DNA of 64,000 nucleotides from Pardosa pseudoannulata (Eukaryota > Arthropoda > Arachnida > Araneae > Lycosidae), in NCBI GenBank assembly GCA_032207245.1, contig CM063502.1:117333929-117397928 (forward strand), read 5' to 3'. Below are positions 63,121 to 64,000 of the stretch, piece by piece (the stretch's first letter is position 1; each line of letters opens with the position of its first letter). The notes under the pieces are model-generated. The model was given only the letters and a program-made list of their open reading frames with translations, did not search any database and had not been told where the DNA came from. Made by a program: the position numbers and the translations under genes.

Positions 63121-64000
63121 AGTTATACAACTTAAACTAATTAGTTAATAAATTAATCCAGTAATTTAGAAATACAAATAACATAATTATTTACTTTTAA
63201 TGAGCATATTTTTTATTAACTATTACCAAATCAGGAGTCAAAAAGAAATATGATGAAACAGGAATTGTAATGAAAACATAAAACACGTCTTCTGTATATA
63301 AATTTATAGTACGAGAAAATAAATATGTTTGTAAAACATGCTTTCCAGTTTGAATACTATGTTGTTACATTGTCAGGTATAGTCCTTTCAAGTTTAAAGT
63401 GTTGTTTTTTAAAATATGTCCTCAAACAACAAATAGGACATTAAAGATCATATAAGCAGGCAATGCGACTTCTTAAGTAGCATAAATATATAGAATTAGT
63501 TTAGGGTCATTTAGAGTTTAACTATGAATTTATTTCCATAATTTTTATTTTTCATTATCCTTCTCGGTTAATTAGGTTTTATTAATCCTATTGCATGTAG
63601 TTCAGAAACGACTAAAATATAGAGCTTATACAAGATATTAAAAGCTAAACCCACGCTTTAATACTGACGATTTTGTGATGCAATTATTTTTCTTTATATT
63701 AGTAATTTATATTTCATAGTGTTATCACATTAATATAATTCTTTATAAGAATACCTTTAATCCAGTAGTCAAATGAAAAATATAACAAAACCTTCTATAG
63801 CTATTTATTGTTAACTTAATAAGGAATAGCTTTGTAATTCAAGACTACGAAATGAATAGCATTAGTAAAAGTAAAAAAATAATAATAATAAGAGTAAAAT
63901 TGATATGTTTTATTATATTAAGAGATATTTTAACTTAATTTTTTCTTCCAGTCCAATGGAAATTGTCCAATGAAAAATTCAATGGTAAAATATCGTTAAA
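63121..64000. other. AT-rich intergenic DNA, nothing recognised
   Basis: No element was recognised. A pyrimidine tract followed by AG at about 63940-63952 is a possible splice acceptor, but what follows is only 48 bases to the window edge. Confidence 0.5.

Overview
This window looks like gene-poor, strongly AT-rich nuclear DNA from an animal. I found no bacterial-style operon, no rRNA gene, no functional tRNA gene, no CRISPR array and no virus. Long (AT)n, (GT)n and GATA-type microsatellites, several tRNA-derived SINEs, and non-autonomous DNA transposons of the Tc1/mariner, piggyBac and hAT groups point to an arthropod. A spider or other chelicerate is my best guess, but that is an inference. 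I could not confirm any intact host gene. The only long coding-like segment outside transposons is an unidentified stretch near 5.0-5.4 kb that carries an in-frame stop.

Layout. 0-12.5 kb: a 294-bp tandem duplication, a pair of SINEs, a 480-bp hAT-type element with matching 8-bp target duplications, the first copy of an ~0.88-kb dispersed repeat, the coding-like segment, an (AT)n tract, a piggyBac-type element with a transposase 3' remnant, and a 5 x 163-bp array. 13-22.4 kb: a compound microsatellite, a tandem array whose units end in Tigger/pogo-like termini, a perfect 20-bp hairpin, a 915-bp tandem duplication that looks identical apart from one base, a ~118-bp imperfect inverted repeat, and a SINE inside a hAT-type element. 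23-45 kb: many ordinary tandem and dispersed duplications (482 bp x2, 269 bp x3, 182 bp x3, 350 bp x2), a second piggyBac-type element with a transposase remnant, a very large compound microsatellite, a decayed mariner-like element and a hAT-type element with an internal duplication. 45-64 kb: a full-length but broken Tc1 element inserted at one edge of the dispersed repeat, two more piggyBac-type insertions (one in a tandem duplicate, one in a SINE), a 734-bp mariner-superfamily deletion derivative with an intact 140-codon reading frame, and a decayed ~1-kb tandem repeat.

How the parts fit together. Nearly everything recognisable is mobile or duplicated DNA, and several insertions can be dated against an uninterrupted relative in the same window. 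The piggyBac-type element at 53.75 kb sits in one of two tandem copies, and the other copy is the empty site. The piggyBac-type element at 55.84 kb splits a SINE whose uninterrupted relatives lie at 40.5 and 62.5 kb. The element most worth following is at 59.5-60.3 kb. Its catalytic core has been deleted in frame, leaving a DNA-binding domain joined to the transposase C-terminus between perfect terminal repeats, which is the structure expected of a transposition repressor. That function is inferred and not shown by the sequence.
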